Positions 1 through 8,760 of a DNA stretch of 64,000 nucleotides are shown here, one piece after another. The notes under the pieces are model-generated. The model did not search any database and was not told the origin of the DNA. It saw only the letters and a list, made by a program, of their open reading frames with translations. Source of the stretch: Rhodophyticola sp017644125 (lineage in GTDB: Bacteria; Pseudomonadota; Alphaproteobacteria; Rhodobacterales; Rhodobacteraceae); the NCBI RefSeq assembly GCF_042140125.1, contig NZ_CP159473.1. The stretch is one strand, 5' to 3'. Position numbers and translations under genes: made by a program. Each line of letters opens with the position of its first letter. Within the stretch, counting starts at the first letter, position 1.

Positions 1-173
1 GCGTCATGGTCCTGTCGGCGATCCTGCTGGGGTTCGGGGTGTTTTTCATCCGCAGCTTCGCACAGGTTCTGGGCGAGACCGGCCAGCTTCCGATTTCTGT
101 CGTCGCCTGGACGCCGCCTTTGGCCGCAATTCTTCTGGCGCTCGGCCTTTTGCTTCATACGGAGGATGGATGA
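1..173 (+). CDS. lptG: LptG, C-terminal end (partial): LPS export ABC transporter permease
   Basis: Only the last 56 codons are in the window; the gene starts upstream. The frame reads through FFIRSFAQVLGETGQLP and two hydrophobic stretches and ends ...LLHTEDG. This is the typical end of LptG, the inner-membrane permease that with LptF and LptB2 extracts lipopolysaccharide and passes it to LptC. The stop TGA (171-173) overlaps the lptD ATG (170-172) as ATGA, so the two are probably translationally coupled. The gene order lptG-lptD-surA-pdxA supports the call. Confidence 0.9.
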   Translation, partial: VMVLSAILLGFGVFFIRSFAQVLGETGQLPISVVAWTPPLAAILLALGLLLHTEDG

Positions 174-2314
174 GCCCGCTGCGCGCCCTTCTCCTGGCCC
201 TGTCCTTGTTCGCAGCCGCGCTTGGCGCCACCGGGGCCGACGCCCAGCCCACGGACCCGATGCCCGCCACCCTGATCGCGGACAGCATCGAGTTCGACGG
301 CGCGAACCAGGTCGTCGAGGCCACCGGCAATGTCGAGGTGTTTTATCAGGGCAGCCGGATGCGGGCCCAGTCCGTGCGGTACGACGGTGTGAACGACACG
401 ATGGTCGTGCAAGGCCCGCTCAGCGTGATCGAAGCCAACGGGCGCACCGTTTTCTTCGCCGAGTTCGCCCAGTTGTCGGCGGATATGCAAAGCGGCATTC
501 TACAATCCGCGCGGCTGGTGCTGGACCGGCAACTGCAGATCGCGGCAACCGAGATCAACCGGACGGAGGGGCGGTATACGCAGCTTTACCAGACCGTCGC
601 CTCCTCCTGCGAGGTCTGCGCGAACAACCCGATCCCGCTTTGGGAGATCCGCGCCCGGCGGATCGTGCATGATCAACTGGAGCGGCAGTTATACTTCGAG
701 GGGGCGCAGTTCCGGGCGCTTGGTATCCCGCTTGCCTATATCCCCCGCCTGCGCCTGCCCGACCCGACGCTGGAGCGCGCCACCGGCTTTCTCGCCCCTT
801 CGATCGGCGGCGACGATCTGATCGGCACCGGCATCCGCCTGCCCTATTTCATCGAACTGGGCGACCATGCCGATCTGACGCTGACGCCGTTTCTGACGCT
901 TGGCCAGAGCCAGAGCATCGAGGCGCGCTATCGCCAGGCATTTCGCAACGGGTTTGTCGAGGTCGATGGGGCGCTGACCTGGGATGACCTGACAGATGAC
1001 GACCAGCGCGGATATGTCTTTGCCGAAGGCACATTCGACCTGCCCCGCGATTTCCAGCTCGATTTCGGGCTGCAAGGCGTCACCGACCGGAGTTATCTTC
1101 TCGCCTATGGCTATTCCGACGAGGACCGGCTGCGAAGCCACCTCACCTTCAGCCGGGCCCGCCGGGACGAGTATATCGAAGGCGGATTTACCTATTTCAC
1201 CTCGCTGCGCGACGGCGACGACAACCGCATCCTGCCGAACCGGGCGCTGAATGCGGAGTATACCCGACGCTACACGCCTGCGGGGCTTGGCGGCATCGCG
1301 TCCCTCAGCTTCAGCACCCATGCCCATTACCGCGTCGATGACACCGATACGATTGGCCGCGATGTCGGGCGCGTGACGGCAAGTGCAGACTGGCGCCGCG
1401 ATTGGGTGCTGCCCGCCGGGCTGTTTCTGGCCGTCGAAACGGAGGTTTACGCCGACTATTACAACATCCGGGAAGACAGCGGCTTTCCGGATCAGGAAAC
1501 CCGGATCGCCCCCTTTGCCGCCGTCGAACTGCGCTGGCCATGGGCCATGACCAGCGAGCGCGGCGTGACCCATCTGATCGAGCCGACCGTGCAACTGGCC
1601 TGGAGCGAGGACGACACGGCGATGATCCCCAATGAGGACAGCGCGGTGGTGGAATTCGACGAGGCAAATCTTTTTTCGCTCAACCGGTTCCCAGGCAACG
1701 ACGCCCGCGAAACCGGACAGCGGCTGAATATCGGCGTGACCTATACGCGGACCGACCCGCTTGGCTGGTCGCTCGGCGTTACGGTAGGCCGGGTCTTCCG
1801 CGAAGGGGATTTCGGGCCTTTCACGCCGGGCTCGGGGCTGGACGGGCGCCAATCCGACTGGCTGCTTTCGGCCAATCTGGGCCTCGGGCAGGATCTGAGT
1901 GTGATGAACCGGATGCTGTTCGACGATGCTTTCGATTTCACCTCCAACGAGCTTGCCGTCTCCTGGACCGGGGAGGCGCACGGCCTCACCTCCCGCTTCA
2001 CTTGGCTACGGGCCGACCCGGCCGAGGGCCGCCCGCTGGATATGGCCGAATGGTCCTTCGATGCCCGCTATGATTTCGAGAATGCTTGGGCCGCGGCCGT
2101 CGATTGGCGCTATGATTTCGTCACCGACGAACCGACGCGGGCCGGGCTGGCGTTGAGCTATGCAACGGAATGCGTCGATGTGGAGTTTTCCCTCTCGCGC
2201 CGCTTCACCTCCTCGGCTACGTTGGAGCCGTCAACCGAATTGGGCCTGACTGTCGCGCTGAATGGCTTTGGCGCTACGCGGGATGGCCGCCGCTACGATC
2301 GCAGCTGCCGCTGA
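170..2314 (+). CDS. lptD: LPS-assembly protein LptD (outer-membrane LPS translocon)
   Basis: The protein has 714 residues. Residues 1-25 are a Sec signal peptide cut at ADA-QP. Residues about 35-150 form an OstA/LptA-like beta-jellyroll that would receive lipopolysaccharide from LptA. The rest is a long run of alternating beta-strands, the LptD barrel. Cysteines at 147 and 150 (CEVC), one near the C-terminus (ATECVD) and one in the final RSCR could form the inter-domain disulfides known in LptD. Length fits alphaproteobacterial LptD, which is shorter than the enterobacterial protein. It overlaps lptG by 4 bases and is followed 35 bases later by surA, its own folding chaperone. Confidence 0.95.
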   Translation: MSPLRALLLALSLFAAALGATGADAQPTDPMPATLIADSIEFDGANQVVEATGNVEVFYQGSRMRAQSVRYDGVNDTMVVQGPLSVIEANGRTVFFAEFAQLSADMQSGILQSARLVLDRQLQIAATEINRTEGRYTQLYQTVASSCEVCANNPIPLWEIRARRIVHDQLERQLYFEGAQFRALGIPLAYIPRLRLPDPTLERATGFLAPSIGGDDLIGTGIRLPYFIELGDHADLTLTPFLTLGQSQSIEARYRQAFRNGFVEVDGALTWDDLTDDDQRGYVFAEGTFDLPRDFQLDFGLQGVTDRSYLLAYGYSDEDRLRSHLTFSRARRDEYIEGGFTYFTSLRDGDDNRILPNRALNAEYTRRYTPAGLGGIASLSFSTHAHYRVDDTDTIGRDVGRVTASADWRRDWVLPAGLFLAVETEVYADYYNIREDSGFPDQETRIAPFAAVELRWPWAMTSERGVTHLIEPTVQLAWSEDDTAMIPNEDSAVVEFDEANLFSLNRFPGNDARETGQRLNIGVTYTRTDPLGWSLGVTVGRVFREGDFGPFTPGSGLDGRQSDWLLSANLGLGQDLSVMNRMLFDDAFDFTSNELAVSWTGEAHGLTSRFTWLRADPAEGRPLDMAEWSFDARYDFENAWAAAVDWRYDFVTDEPTRAGLALSYATECVDVEFSLSRRFTSSATLEPSTELGLTVALNGFGATRDGRRYDRSCR

Positions 2315-2349
2315 CCGGAACTGCGCAACAGGATAACGGACAAGAAACG

Positions 2350-3597
2350 ATGAGCATGCGAGCAAAACAGTTTTCCCGGCCCGATTGGATCGCCCTGATC
2401 GTCGCCGGCGCCCTGTCCCTGACTGCCGCGCTGGCGGCTGTCGCCGCAAACGCGCAGCAAAGCCCCTTCACGGCCGCGATCACCGTCAACGACCGCGCGG
2501 TGACCTATTACGAGATCGAGCAACGCCGCCGGTTTCTGGAGCTTCTGAACGCCCCCGGCGATCTGGAAGAGACAGCCCGCGAGGACCTCGTCAATGAACG
2601 TCTGCAGGCTCAAGCCAGCGAAAGGCTCGGTCTGACCGCCTCGCCCGAGGAGATCGAGGAGGGGATGGCCGAATTCACCGCGCGCGCCAATCTGGAACCC
2701 GAACAGTTCATTCAGGCGATCGCGGCCGAAGGTGTTTCCGCCGAAACATTCCGGGATTTCGTCGCGGCGGGCGTTACCTGGCGCAACGTGCTGCGCACCC
2801 GCTTCGGCCCGCGCGCGCAGGTGACAGAGGAAGAGATCGACCGCGCGCTGACGCTGAGCGGATCCTCGCAGGGCGCACGCATCCTGCTCGCCGAACTTGT
2901 CATTCCGCTGACCCCGCAGAACCAGGAAGAAGCGCGGGCGCAGATCCAGCGGCTTTCCGAGACGCTGGATGGCGATGTGGCCGGATTTTCGGCCGCCGCG
3001 CGCCGGTTTTCGGCTGCCGGCACCGCACGGGCTGGCGGGTCGCTTGGCTGGCGGCCCCTGTCCAGCCTGCCACCCGGATTGCGGTCTCTGGTGCTGACGC
3101 TTGGGCCGGGCGATGTGACCGAGCCGGTTCCCCTTGGTCCGGCCATCGCGATCTTCCAGCTGCGAGATTTCGAAGAGACCGATTTCGTGACCCCGGTGAT
3201 CACCGCCGTCGAATACGCAACGATCCCGATCGAGGGCGGACGCTCCGAAGACGCGCTTGCCGAGGCGCAGCGTCTGCGCAACGACGTGGATGTCTGCGAC
3301 GACCTCTATGGTGTGCGCCCAGGCGGATTTACCCGGCAATCCCTGCCGATCGGGGACGTGCCGGCGGATGTATCGCTGGAACTGGCGAAGCTCGACGATA
3401 ACGAGATGTCCTTTGGCATCACCCGCAACAACGGCCAGATCCTGCAGGTGCTGATGCTCTGCGGCCGTTCGACCGAACTGCCGGAAGGCGGACGCGAAGA
3501 GGTACGCCAGGCCCTGTTCCAGCAGCGTCTGGAAAGCTATGCCGACGGGTTCCTGGCCGAATTGCGGGCCGACGCGATCATCACGGAAGACGAATGA
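2350..3597 (+). CDS. surA: SurA-like periplasmic peptidyl-prolyl isomerase/chaperone
   Basis: The protein has 415 residues from the ATG at 2350, chosen because AAGAAA lies just upstream and a signal peptide (hydrophobic about 14-34, ending AANAQQ) follows at once; an open frame extending to 2170 inside lptD is not needed. A SurA N-terminal helical domain (about 40-170) is followed by one parvulin (PpiC) domain around 185-285, including GGSLGWRPLSSLPPGL, and a C-terminal part with a Cys pair region. SurA escorts outer-membrane proteins, LptD included, across the periplasm. The stop overlaps the pdxA start (ATGA, 3594-3597). Confidence 0.9.
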   Translation: MSMRAKQFSRPDWIALIVAGALSLTAALAAVAANAQQSPFTAAITVNDRAVTYYEIEQRRRFLELLNAPGDLEETAREDLVNERLQAQASERLGLTASPEEIEEGMAEFTARANLEPEQFIQAIAAEGVSAETFRDFVAAGVTWRNVLRTRFGPRAQVTEEEIDRALTLSGSSQGARILLAELVIPLTPQNQEEARAQIQRLSETLDGDVAGFSAAARRFSAAGTARAGGSLGWRPLSSLPPGLRSLVLTLGPGDVTEPVPLGPAIAIFQLRDFEETDFVTPVITAVEYATIPIEGGRSEDALAEAQRLRNDVDVCDDLYGVRPGGFTRQSLPIGDVPADVSLELAKLDDNEMSFGITRNNGQILQVLMLCGRSTELPEGGREEVRQALFQQRLESYADGFLAELRADAIITEDE

Positions 3598-4571
3598 GCA
3601 CTGCCCCCATCGCGTTGAGCTGTGGGGAGCCCGCGGGCATAGGGCCCGAAATCGCCGTCAAGGCCTGGGCCCGGCTCGGGGCCCGGTTGCCGTTTTTCGC
3701 GATTGGCGACCCAAAGCATCTGACCGGCCATGGCGCGCCGGTTGAGGTGATCCACGCCCCGGGCGACGCCACCCATATCTCGGGCCACGCGCTGCCGGTT
3801 CTGGCCCATGATTTCCCCGCCGCTGCCATACCCGGCAAACCCGACCCGGCCAATGCCCAGGCCGTGATCGACGCGATCGCCCGGGGTGTCGATCTGGTGA
3901 TGCGGGGGGAGGCATCCGCGCTCTGCACCGCGCCGATCAACAAGAAGGCGCTGAAAGACGGGGCCGGGTTTTCCCATCCCGGCCATACGGAGTATCTGGC
4001 CCATCTGGCGGGCGTGCCCCGTGTGGTGATGATGCTGGCCTGCGACGCGCTGCGCGTGGTGCCGACCACCATCCACATCCCGCTGTCCAGGGTGCCGGAC
4101 GCATTGGACCGCGCGCTCCTGATGGACACGATCCGTATCACCGAGGCGGCGCTGCGCCGGGATTTCGGTGTGGAGGCTCCGCGCATCGCAGTGGCCGGGC
4201 TGAACCCCCATGCGGGCGAAGGCGGTACGATCGGCGCGGAGGAGACCGACCTGATCGCGCCCGTGATCGACGCGCTGAAGGCCGAGGGTATGGCCATCAC
4301 CGGCCCGCATTCCGCCGACACGATGTTTCATGAAGCGGCCCGCGCAGGCTATGACGCGGCCATCGCGATGTATCACGATCAGGCCCTGATCCCGATCAAG
4401 ACGCTGGATTTCTCGGGCGGCGTGAACGTCACCCTCGGCCTGCCCTTCATCCGCACCTCGCCCGATCACGGCACGGCGTTCGACATCGCCGGCACGGGCC
4501 AGGCCGATGCCACCAGCCTGATCGCGGCCTTGCGGATGGCCGAGCAGATGGCAAGGGCGCGCGCCGCCTGA
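3594..4571 (+). CDS. pdxA: 4-hydroxythreonine-4-phosphate dehydrogenase PdxA
   Basis: The protein has 325 residues, usual for PdxA. It oxidises 4-phosphohydroxy-L-threonine with NAD in the DXP-dependent pyridoxal phosphate pathway. Visible family marks are CGEPAGIGPEI at the N-terminus, the metal-binding HPGHTEYLA region, GLNPHAGEGG, AMYHDQALIPIK and GGVNVTLGLPFIRTSPDHG near the C-terminus. The metal-ligand histidines are all present. It overlaps surA by 4 bases. In related genomes pdxA is followed directly by rsmA; here four minus-strand genes stand between them. Confidence 0.95.
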   Translation: MSTAPIALSCGEPAGIGPEIAVKAWARLGARLPFFAIGDPKHLTGHGAPVEVIHAPGDATHISGHALPVLAHDFPAAAIPGKPDPANAQAVIDAIARGVDLVMRGEASALCTAPINKKALKDGAGFSHPGHTEYLAHLAGVPRVVMMLACDALRVVPTTIHIPLSRVPDALDRALLMDTIRITEAALRRDFGVEAPRIAVAGLNPHAGEGGTIGAEETDLIAPVIDALKAEGMAITGPHSADTMFHEAARAGYDAAIAMYHDQALIPIKTLDFSGGVNVTLGLPFIRTSPDHGTAFDIAGTGQADATSLIAALRMAEQMARARAA

Positions 4572-4612
4572 GCCTGCCATTTACGGTGCTTCCCGGGCTG
4601 CGCGCGTCGGGT

Positions 4613-5827
4613 TCAGGCGTCCGCCCCGAGGGCCCACAGGCCGTCGAACCGATCATGCAGATCATTCGCCACCCCCTGAGAAGTGATCGCCACCGACATG
4701 TCGCGATAGCGAAAGTAGGACCCGGCGGTCCAGTTATGGGAGCCGACAATCGCCAACCTGCCATCAATTGCGACTGTCTTGGAATGCATCAGAACCTCCT
4801 CCGGGTCGATCCGCACCGGCACGCCGCGCGACTTCAGGAATCCCGCCGCCTCCGCATTGATCACGCGGGACCGGTAGGGATCATCCTCCCGGTCCCGATC
4901 CAGCAGCACCCGGACGGCAACACCGGTGTCATGTGCCGACGCCAGCCGCTCCAGAAGCGCGCGGGTCGGGTGGGTCGGGCCGGGGAAAGCCATGAAGAAC
5001 ATGGCCACGTCGATCCGGTTTCGAGCCTCTTCAAGCAGGGTTTGCAGCCGCAGATAATAGGCGCCGTCTTCCAGCACCTCGATCTGGTCGCAGGCCTGCA
5101 TCTGCGGAAGTGGCGTTGTGTCGCCCACCGGAAGATCATCGCGCGGACGCCCCGCCACGGTCGCCGGATGCGGATCCGCCGCCACGAACCCGGCCACCGC
5201 CTCCAGCATGCGGGCCAGACGGCGAGCGGGATCCGGTTCGGGAGAGAGGGCCAGCAGACGGGGAAGATCTGCGTCCAGATCGCCCGAAACCCGCCCTCCC
5301 GACACTAGCGGGCCATCGAAGGACAGCATGAGGCTCAGCCGCTCCGCGCCGGCCGGCCCGATCCCGCTGACCCGCTCGGCAAGTTCGCTGGCGGAGGAGA
5401 AGGGCCCGCGCGCGCGGCGGTCGTTCAGAATGCGGGCGGCGGTTGCGGGCCCGATCACCGGCAGCGCGGCAAGCGTGTCGGCATCCGCGTGATTGACCTC
5501 CACGCGGGCGCGCGCGGTCAGCGTACGCTCCAACATCCCCGCAGCGGGGCCAAGATCGCAGCCCGGCAGATCCGTTCCATGCCCATGGCCGCGGCGCAGA
5601 AACCCGGCTACGGCCTCGGCCAGTAGCAGCCGCGCGGCCGCGGTGCAGTCGGCCCCGGACCATGGCCGCCCGGTGACCGGCAGCCCGCCCACATGCGCCA
5701 GAATGCCCGCCACAACCGGGCGCAGCAGATCGTCGCGCGCCGCCGCATCCTCAGGCGCCCCGGCGATCTGGCGCAGCCCGCCCAGCACATCCTTCGTCGT
5801 CACATCGTGCCAATCAATCCGGAACAT
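4613..5827 (-). CDS. Helix-hairpin-helix plus single-HKD phospholipase D-like protein
   Basis: The protein has 404 residues and no signal peptide or membrane segment. Residues 1-105 are unrecognised. Residues about 108-170 are a ComEA-like double helix-hairpin-helix (VNHADADTLAALPVIGPATA, then GIGPAGAERL), a DNA-binding fold. Residues about 248-395 are one PLD-superfamily half with H348, K350 and D355 (HSKTVAIDG) and the following GSHNWT. PLD enzymes need two HKD motifs, so this protein must dimerise or pair; the next gene upstream encodes a second single-HKD protein. The two genes overlap by 14 bases. A nuclease or DNA-end-processing role is inferred from the HhH domain; a phospholipase role cannot be excluded. 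Confidence 0.75.
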   Translation of the reverse strand: MFRIDWHDVTTKDVLGGLRQIAGAPEDAAARDDLLRPVVAGILAHVGGLPVTGRPWSGADCTAAARLLLAEAVAGFLRRGHGHGTDLPGCDLGPAAGMLERTLTARARVEVNHADADTLAALPVIGPATAARILNDRRARGPFSSASELAERVSGIGPAGAERLSLMLSFDGPLVSGGRVSGDLDADLPRLLALSPEPDPARRLARMLEAVAGFVAADPHPATVAGRPRDDLPVGDTTPLPQMQACDQIEVLEDGAYYLRLQTLLEEARNRIDVAMFFMAFPGPTHPTRALLERLASAHDTGVAVRVLLDRDREDDPYRSRVINAEAAGFLKSRGVPVRIDPEEVLMHSKTVAIDGRLAIVGSHNWTAGSYFRYRDMSVAITSQGVANDLHDRFDGLWALGADA

Positions 5828-6344
5828 CGAAACCCTCCGCGCCCGCTATGGCCCATTGCGTGGCGAAGCGAGACAGCTGATAGGCCGCGAATGCCGCCGA
5901 AGTGATCGCGACACTGTCCTGCCGCTGGCCCGTCAACGCGCCGGGGGACCAGTTATGGGATCCCAGAAGCGTGACCCCGTCGGCCACCAACACCTTGGAA
6001 TGGTTGGAGATCTGCTCGGTCGTCGCCACCATCCGGCACGGCAGGCCCAAAGAACGGGCCCGCGCCCGCGCCAGACGCGCCATATCCAGAATATCGCCAT
6101 TCACGCGGGAGCCGCCCACGATCAGCCGTGCGTCCACCCCGCGCCATGCCGCCCCCGCCATCTCCTGCACCATGCCGTCCACGCGCAGATCGGTGTCGCC
6201 CGCCGGGTCCAGATCGACGATGAACAGGGTCGCAAGGCAGTATCCCCGCGACCGCCCGATCATGCCGCGCGCAACATCGCCATATGTGTCGTCGGGCACC
6301 AGAGCGGCCCCGGCGCCGGTGACGCCGAATACGGGATCAGCCAT
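5814..6344 (-). CDS. Single-HKD phospholipase D/Nuc-like protein
   Basis: The protein has 176 residues from the ATG at 6344, chosen because it overlaps the stop of the gene upstream by 8 bases; the longer frame adds only an Arg-rich shadow. Residues about 12-165 are one PLD-like domain with H115, K117, D122 (NHSKVLVADG) and GSHNWSPGA. It is short, like the bacterial Nuc endonucleases, which work as homodimers, but no export signal is seen. Its C-terminal coding end overlaps the HhH-PLD gene, so the two proteins are made together and could share one composite active site (inference). Confidence 0.7.
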   Translation of the reverse strand: MADPVFGVTGAGAALVPDDTYGDVARGMIGRSRGYCLATLFIVDLDPAGDTDLRVDGMVQEMAGAAWRGVDARLIVGGSRVNGDILDMARLARARARSLGLPCRMVATTEQISNHSKVLVADGVTLLGSHNWSPGALTGQRQDSVAITSAAFAAYQLSRFATQWAIAGAEGFDVPD

Positions 6345-6678
6345 CCGATGCACCCTCCTGCGGCAGCGCGCGGGCCTGCGTCGACGCGATGAGATCGGGC
6401 GTTTCGGCCAACCAGACAAGCGCGTCGGCGCGCCGCGCCTCCTCCTCCGCGCGGGCGCTGGCGACCTCAAGACGATAGGCGGCCTGCACCAGCGCGGTCT
6501 GCGCGCCCAGCCACTGACTGCAATGCAGGGCCTCTTCGGCGCCTTCGATGAATTCCAGCCTGAGTTCGGCCAGCATCCGCATCAGCCCGGCGCGGGTATG
6601 GGTCTTACGCGCGACCGCATGGGTGGTCAGGGCCTCCATCTGATGCTCGTTCAGTTCTGCAAATGCCATCTGGAACAC
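6337..6678 (-). CDS. Hypothetical protein, 113 residues, helical
   Basis: The family is not recognised. The sequence is almost all alpha-helix former, rich in Ala, Glu and Leu, with one Cys and two His-containing stretches (FAELNEHQMEALTTHAV; CSQWLGAQTALVQAAYRLEV), and has no signal peptide or membrane segment. A second possible start is the Met at 6669. It is the second gene of a four-gene minus-strand set and overlaps the downstream single-HKD gene by 8 bases, so its product probably works with the PLD-like pair, perhaps as a small adaptor. That role is inference from coupling alone. Confidence 0.55.
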   Translation of the reverse strand: MFQMAFAELNEHQMEALTTHAVARKTHTRAGLMRMLAELRLEFIEGAEEALHCSQWLGAQTALVQAAYRLEVASARAEEEARRADALVWLAETPDLIASTQARALPQEGASDG

Positions 6679-6692
6679 TCCCCGTTCGCCGC

Positions 6693-7139
6693 CTAGCCCG
6701 ATCCGCCCTCAAGCTCCTTCATCCGCAGATAAAGCAGGTAGTCCCCATAACCCGCCTTGCTGCCCTTGGGCTTGGCGTCTTTCAGCATCTTCTCGTAGTC
6801 CTTGTCGCGCTGCTTGCGCGCCTCCTTCTCCCATTCCTGTTTCTCCTTCTGCCTCTCCTCCCAGGCGCGCATCGCCAGATAGACAGACCGGTCGATGATG
6901 AGATCGCCCTGATCCGCGGCCGCGTCGGGCGCGCCTTGGGTGAACAGATCAGGCGACAGCCGATAGCTCATCCTGTCGGGTTGAAGGATTGGGTCGGCCG
7001 CCGCATCGCGCTGCAGGTCGATCGGGCCGATCAGGGAGTCGTAGCTGGCCAATGCATCGCCGATCCACGCCACGAAGGCGGAAAAGCGCTGATCTGGGGT
7101 GCTTGCGGACCACGCGTTTAGGAAATCACTTCGGGTCAA
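6693..7139 (-). CDS. Hypothetical protein, 148 residues, charged coiled-coil C-terminal half
   Basis: The family is not recognised. Residues 1-85 look globular. Residues about 88-130 are a highly charged Lys/Glu helix (RAWEERQKEKQEWEKEARKQ) that may form a coiled coil, followed by a short tail YGDYLLYLRMKELEGGSG. The start read here is TTG at 7139, with GAGG about 11 bases upstream; no in-frame ATG precedes it. It is the first gene of the four-gene set, and the AT-rich 7140-7305 gap in front, shared with rsmA on the other strand, is the likely divergent promoter region. Confidence 0.5.
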   Translation of the reverse strand: MTRSDFLNAWSASTPDQRFSAFVAWIGDALASYDSLIGPIDLQRDAAADPILQPDRMSYRLSPDLFTQGAPDAAADQGDLIIDRSVYLAMRAWEERQKEKQEWEKEARKQRDKDYEKMLKDAKPKGSKAGYGDYLLYLRMKELEGGSG

Positions 7140-7305
7140 CGAACCACATACCTCAAGAAATCACACTGAAAATCAAAGAGTTGTCGCAAAATATGGCAAG
7201 ATTATACCACAATCCGCCTGCAAAAAACATGCCGCTGCCGCTCGACAAGGCCCGCCCTGCCCTGCGATGAGGGAGGATGAGCCGAAATGACCGGATTTTC
7301 GCGAA
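7140..7305. promoter_or_regulatory. AT-rich divergent intergenic region before the PLD cassette and rsmA
   Basis: These 166 bases separate the minus-strand four-gene set from plus-strand rsmA. Bases 7150-7215 are distinctly richer in A and T than the surrounding coding DNA (for example caaaatatggcaagattata) and can hold a promoter for either direction. No clear -35/-10 pair or operator could be fixed by eye. Confidence 0.35.
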
Positions 7306-8149
7306 ATGAGCGGTATCGACACCCTGCCCCCGCTGCGCGAGGTCATCGCCGCCCATGGGTTGAGCGCACGGAAATCGCTTGGGCAGAACTTTCTGCTGGA
7401 TCTGAATCTGACCGCGAAAATCGCCCGGTCCGCGGGCGATCTGACCGGCTGCGACGTTCTTGAGATCGGCCCCGGACCCGGCGGGCTGACGCGCGGATTG
7501 CTGGCCGAAGGTGCGAGCCGCGTGGTCGCGGTCGAAAAGGATGCCCGCTGCCTGCCGGCCCTGGCCGAGATCGCGGCGGCCTATCCCGGCCGGCTTGAGG
7601 TGCTGAATGCCGATGCGCTGGATCTGGACTGGGCCGCGCATCTGCAGCCCCCGGTCAAGATCGTCGCGAACCTGCCCTATAATGCTGGGGACCGAATTGC
7701 TGGTGCGCTGGCTGACGCCGCCGGTCTGGCCCCCGCTATGGGACAGCCTGACCCTGATGTTCCAGCGCGAGGTTGCAGACCGGATCGTGGCCCGGCCCGG
7801 CGGCAAGGCCTATGGGCGGCTGGCCGTGCTGGCGCAATGGCGCTGCGACGCGCGGGTTGTGATGGGATTGCCGCCCGAAGCCTTCACACCGCCCCCCAAG
7901 GTCAGCTCCGCCGTGGTGCATCTGACCGCGCTGCCTCAGCCACGCTATCCCGCGGATCCGGATGTGCTGCAACGGGTCGTGGCCAAGGCCTTCAACCAGC
8001 GGCGCAAGATGCTGCGCGCCGCGCTCAAGGGGCTTGTCCCGGATATCGAGGCGCGGATTTTGGCCGCCGGGCTGACGCCCACGGATCGGGCCGAACAGGT
8101 TCCGATCGAGGGGTTCTGCGCGCTGGCCCGCCAGATCGCGGCGGGCTGA
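7306..8149 (+). pseudogene. rsmA: RsmA (KsgA) 16S rRNA dimethyladenosine transferase, frameshifted
   Basis: RsmA dimethylates A1518 and A1519 of 16S rRNA. The first 127 codons are a good RsmA: SLGQNFLLDLN, then the SAM motif EIGPGPGGLTRGLL, then VANLPYN. At 7687-7690 there are four Gs where three are expected. After this the original frame turns to nonsense and runs on to 8754, while the +1 frame continues correctly from TELLVRWLTPP through LTLMFQREVADRI and AFTPPPKVSSAVVHL to the stop at 8149. Removing one G restores a normal 280-residue protein. All other motifs look intact, so this is either a very recent mutation or a homopolymer sequencing error. Confidence 0.85.
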
Positions 8150-8157
8150 GCCCGGGC

Positions 8158-8760
8158 TTACTCGGCCGCTTCCTGAGGATTGCCCGGCTTCGGCTCGGAC
8201 GCCTCTTGCGCCGGGGCGTCGCCTGCGCTGTCGGCATCGGTCTTGCGCGGGCGCCGGGCGCGGGTGCGTTTCGGCTTGCCGGTGCTTTCGGGCGTTTCCA
8301 CAAGACCGCTATCGGCGGCGGATGCGGTGTCGATCACGTCGCCCAGGCCGGACTCCGACTGCGGGGCGTTGCGGGTGTCACCCTGATCGCCATCGTCGTT
8401 CCACGGCTGGCGCTGATCGCCCTGCTGGCCGTCGTCATTCCGCGGCGGGCGTTGATCGCGCTGCTGGTTCTGTTGATTCTGTTGCGCTTCCTGCGCCTCG
8501 CGCCGCGCATCCATCTCGCGCTGCGCTTCGCTCAGCATGCGGGTGTAATGCTCCGCATGCTGCTGGAAATTCTCGGTCGCCACACGGTCGTTGGAAAGCT
8601 GTGCATCGCGGGCAAGCTGGTTGTATTTGTCGATAATCTGCTGCGGGGTGCCGCGCACCTTGCCCTCGGGCCCCGAGCTGTCAAACACACGGTTGACGAT
8701 ATTGCCGACGGAACGGTTCCGGTTCCCCTTGGACCGCGAGCGGTTCTTCGATGATCTCAT
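8158..8760 (-). CDS. DUF4167 domain-containing protein
   Basis: The protein has 200 residues from the ATG at 8760; longer in-frame extensions upstream do not look like the family. Residues 1-82 are the conserved DUF4167 block (NRVFDSSGPEGKVRGTPQQI, then NFQQHAEHYTRML), preceded by a very basic start (RSSKNRSRSKGNRNRS) that suggests nucleic-acid binding. Residues 85-200 are low complexity: Gln/Asn/Asp-rich, then an Arg/Lys cluster (KPKRTRARRPRK) and an acidic end, probably disordered. It is widespread in alphaproteobacteria next to prmC/prfA, as here; its function is not known. It converges on rsmA with 8 bases between. Confidence 0.9.
   Translation of the reverse strand: MRSSKNRSRSKGNRNRSVGNIVNRVFDSSGPEGKVRGTPQQIIDKYNQLARDAQLSNDRVATENFQQHAEHYTRMLSEAQREMDARREAQEAQQNQQNQQRDQRPPRNDDGQQGDQRQPWNDDGDQGDTRNAPQSESGLGDVIDTASAADSGLVETPESTGKPKRTRARRPRKTDADSAGDAPAQEASEPKPGNPQEAAE

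Noticed and set aside
7306..8754. Continuous 482-codon reading of rsmA into the next gene
   Set aside because: After codon 127 it becomes low-quality sequence and ends antisense to DUF4167; the true protein continues in the other frame.
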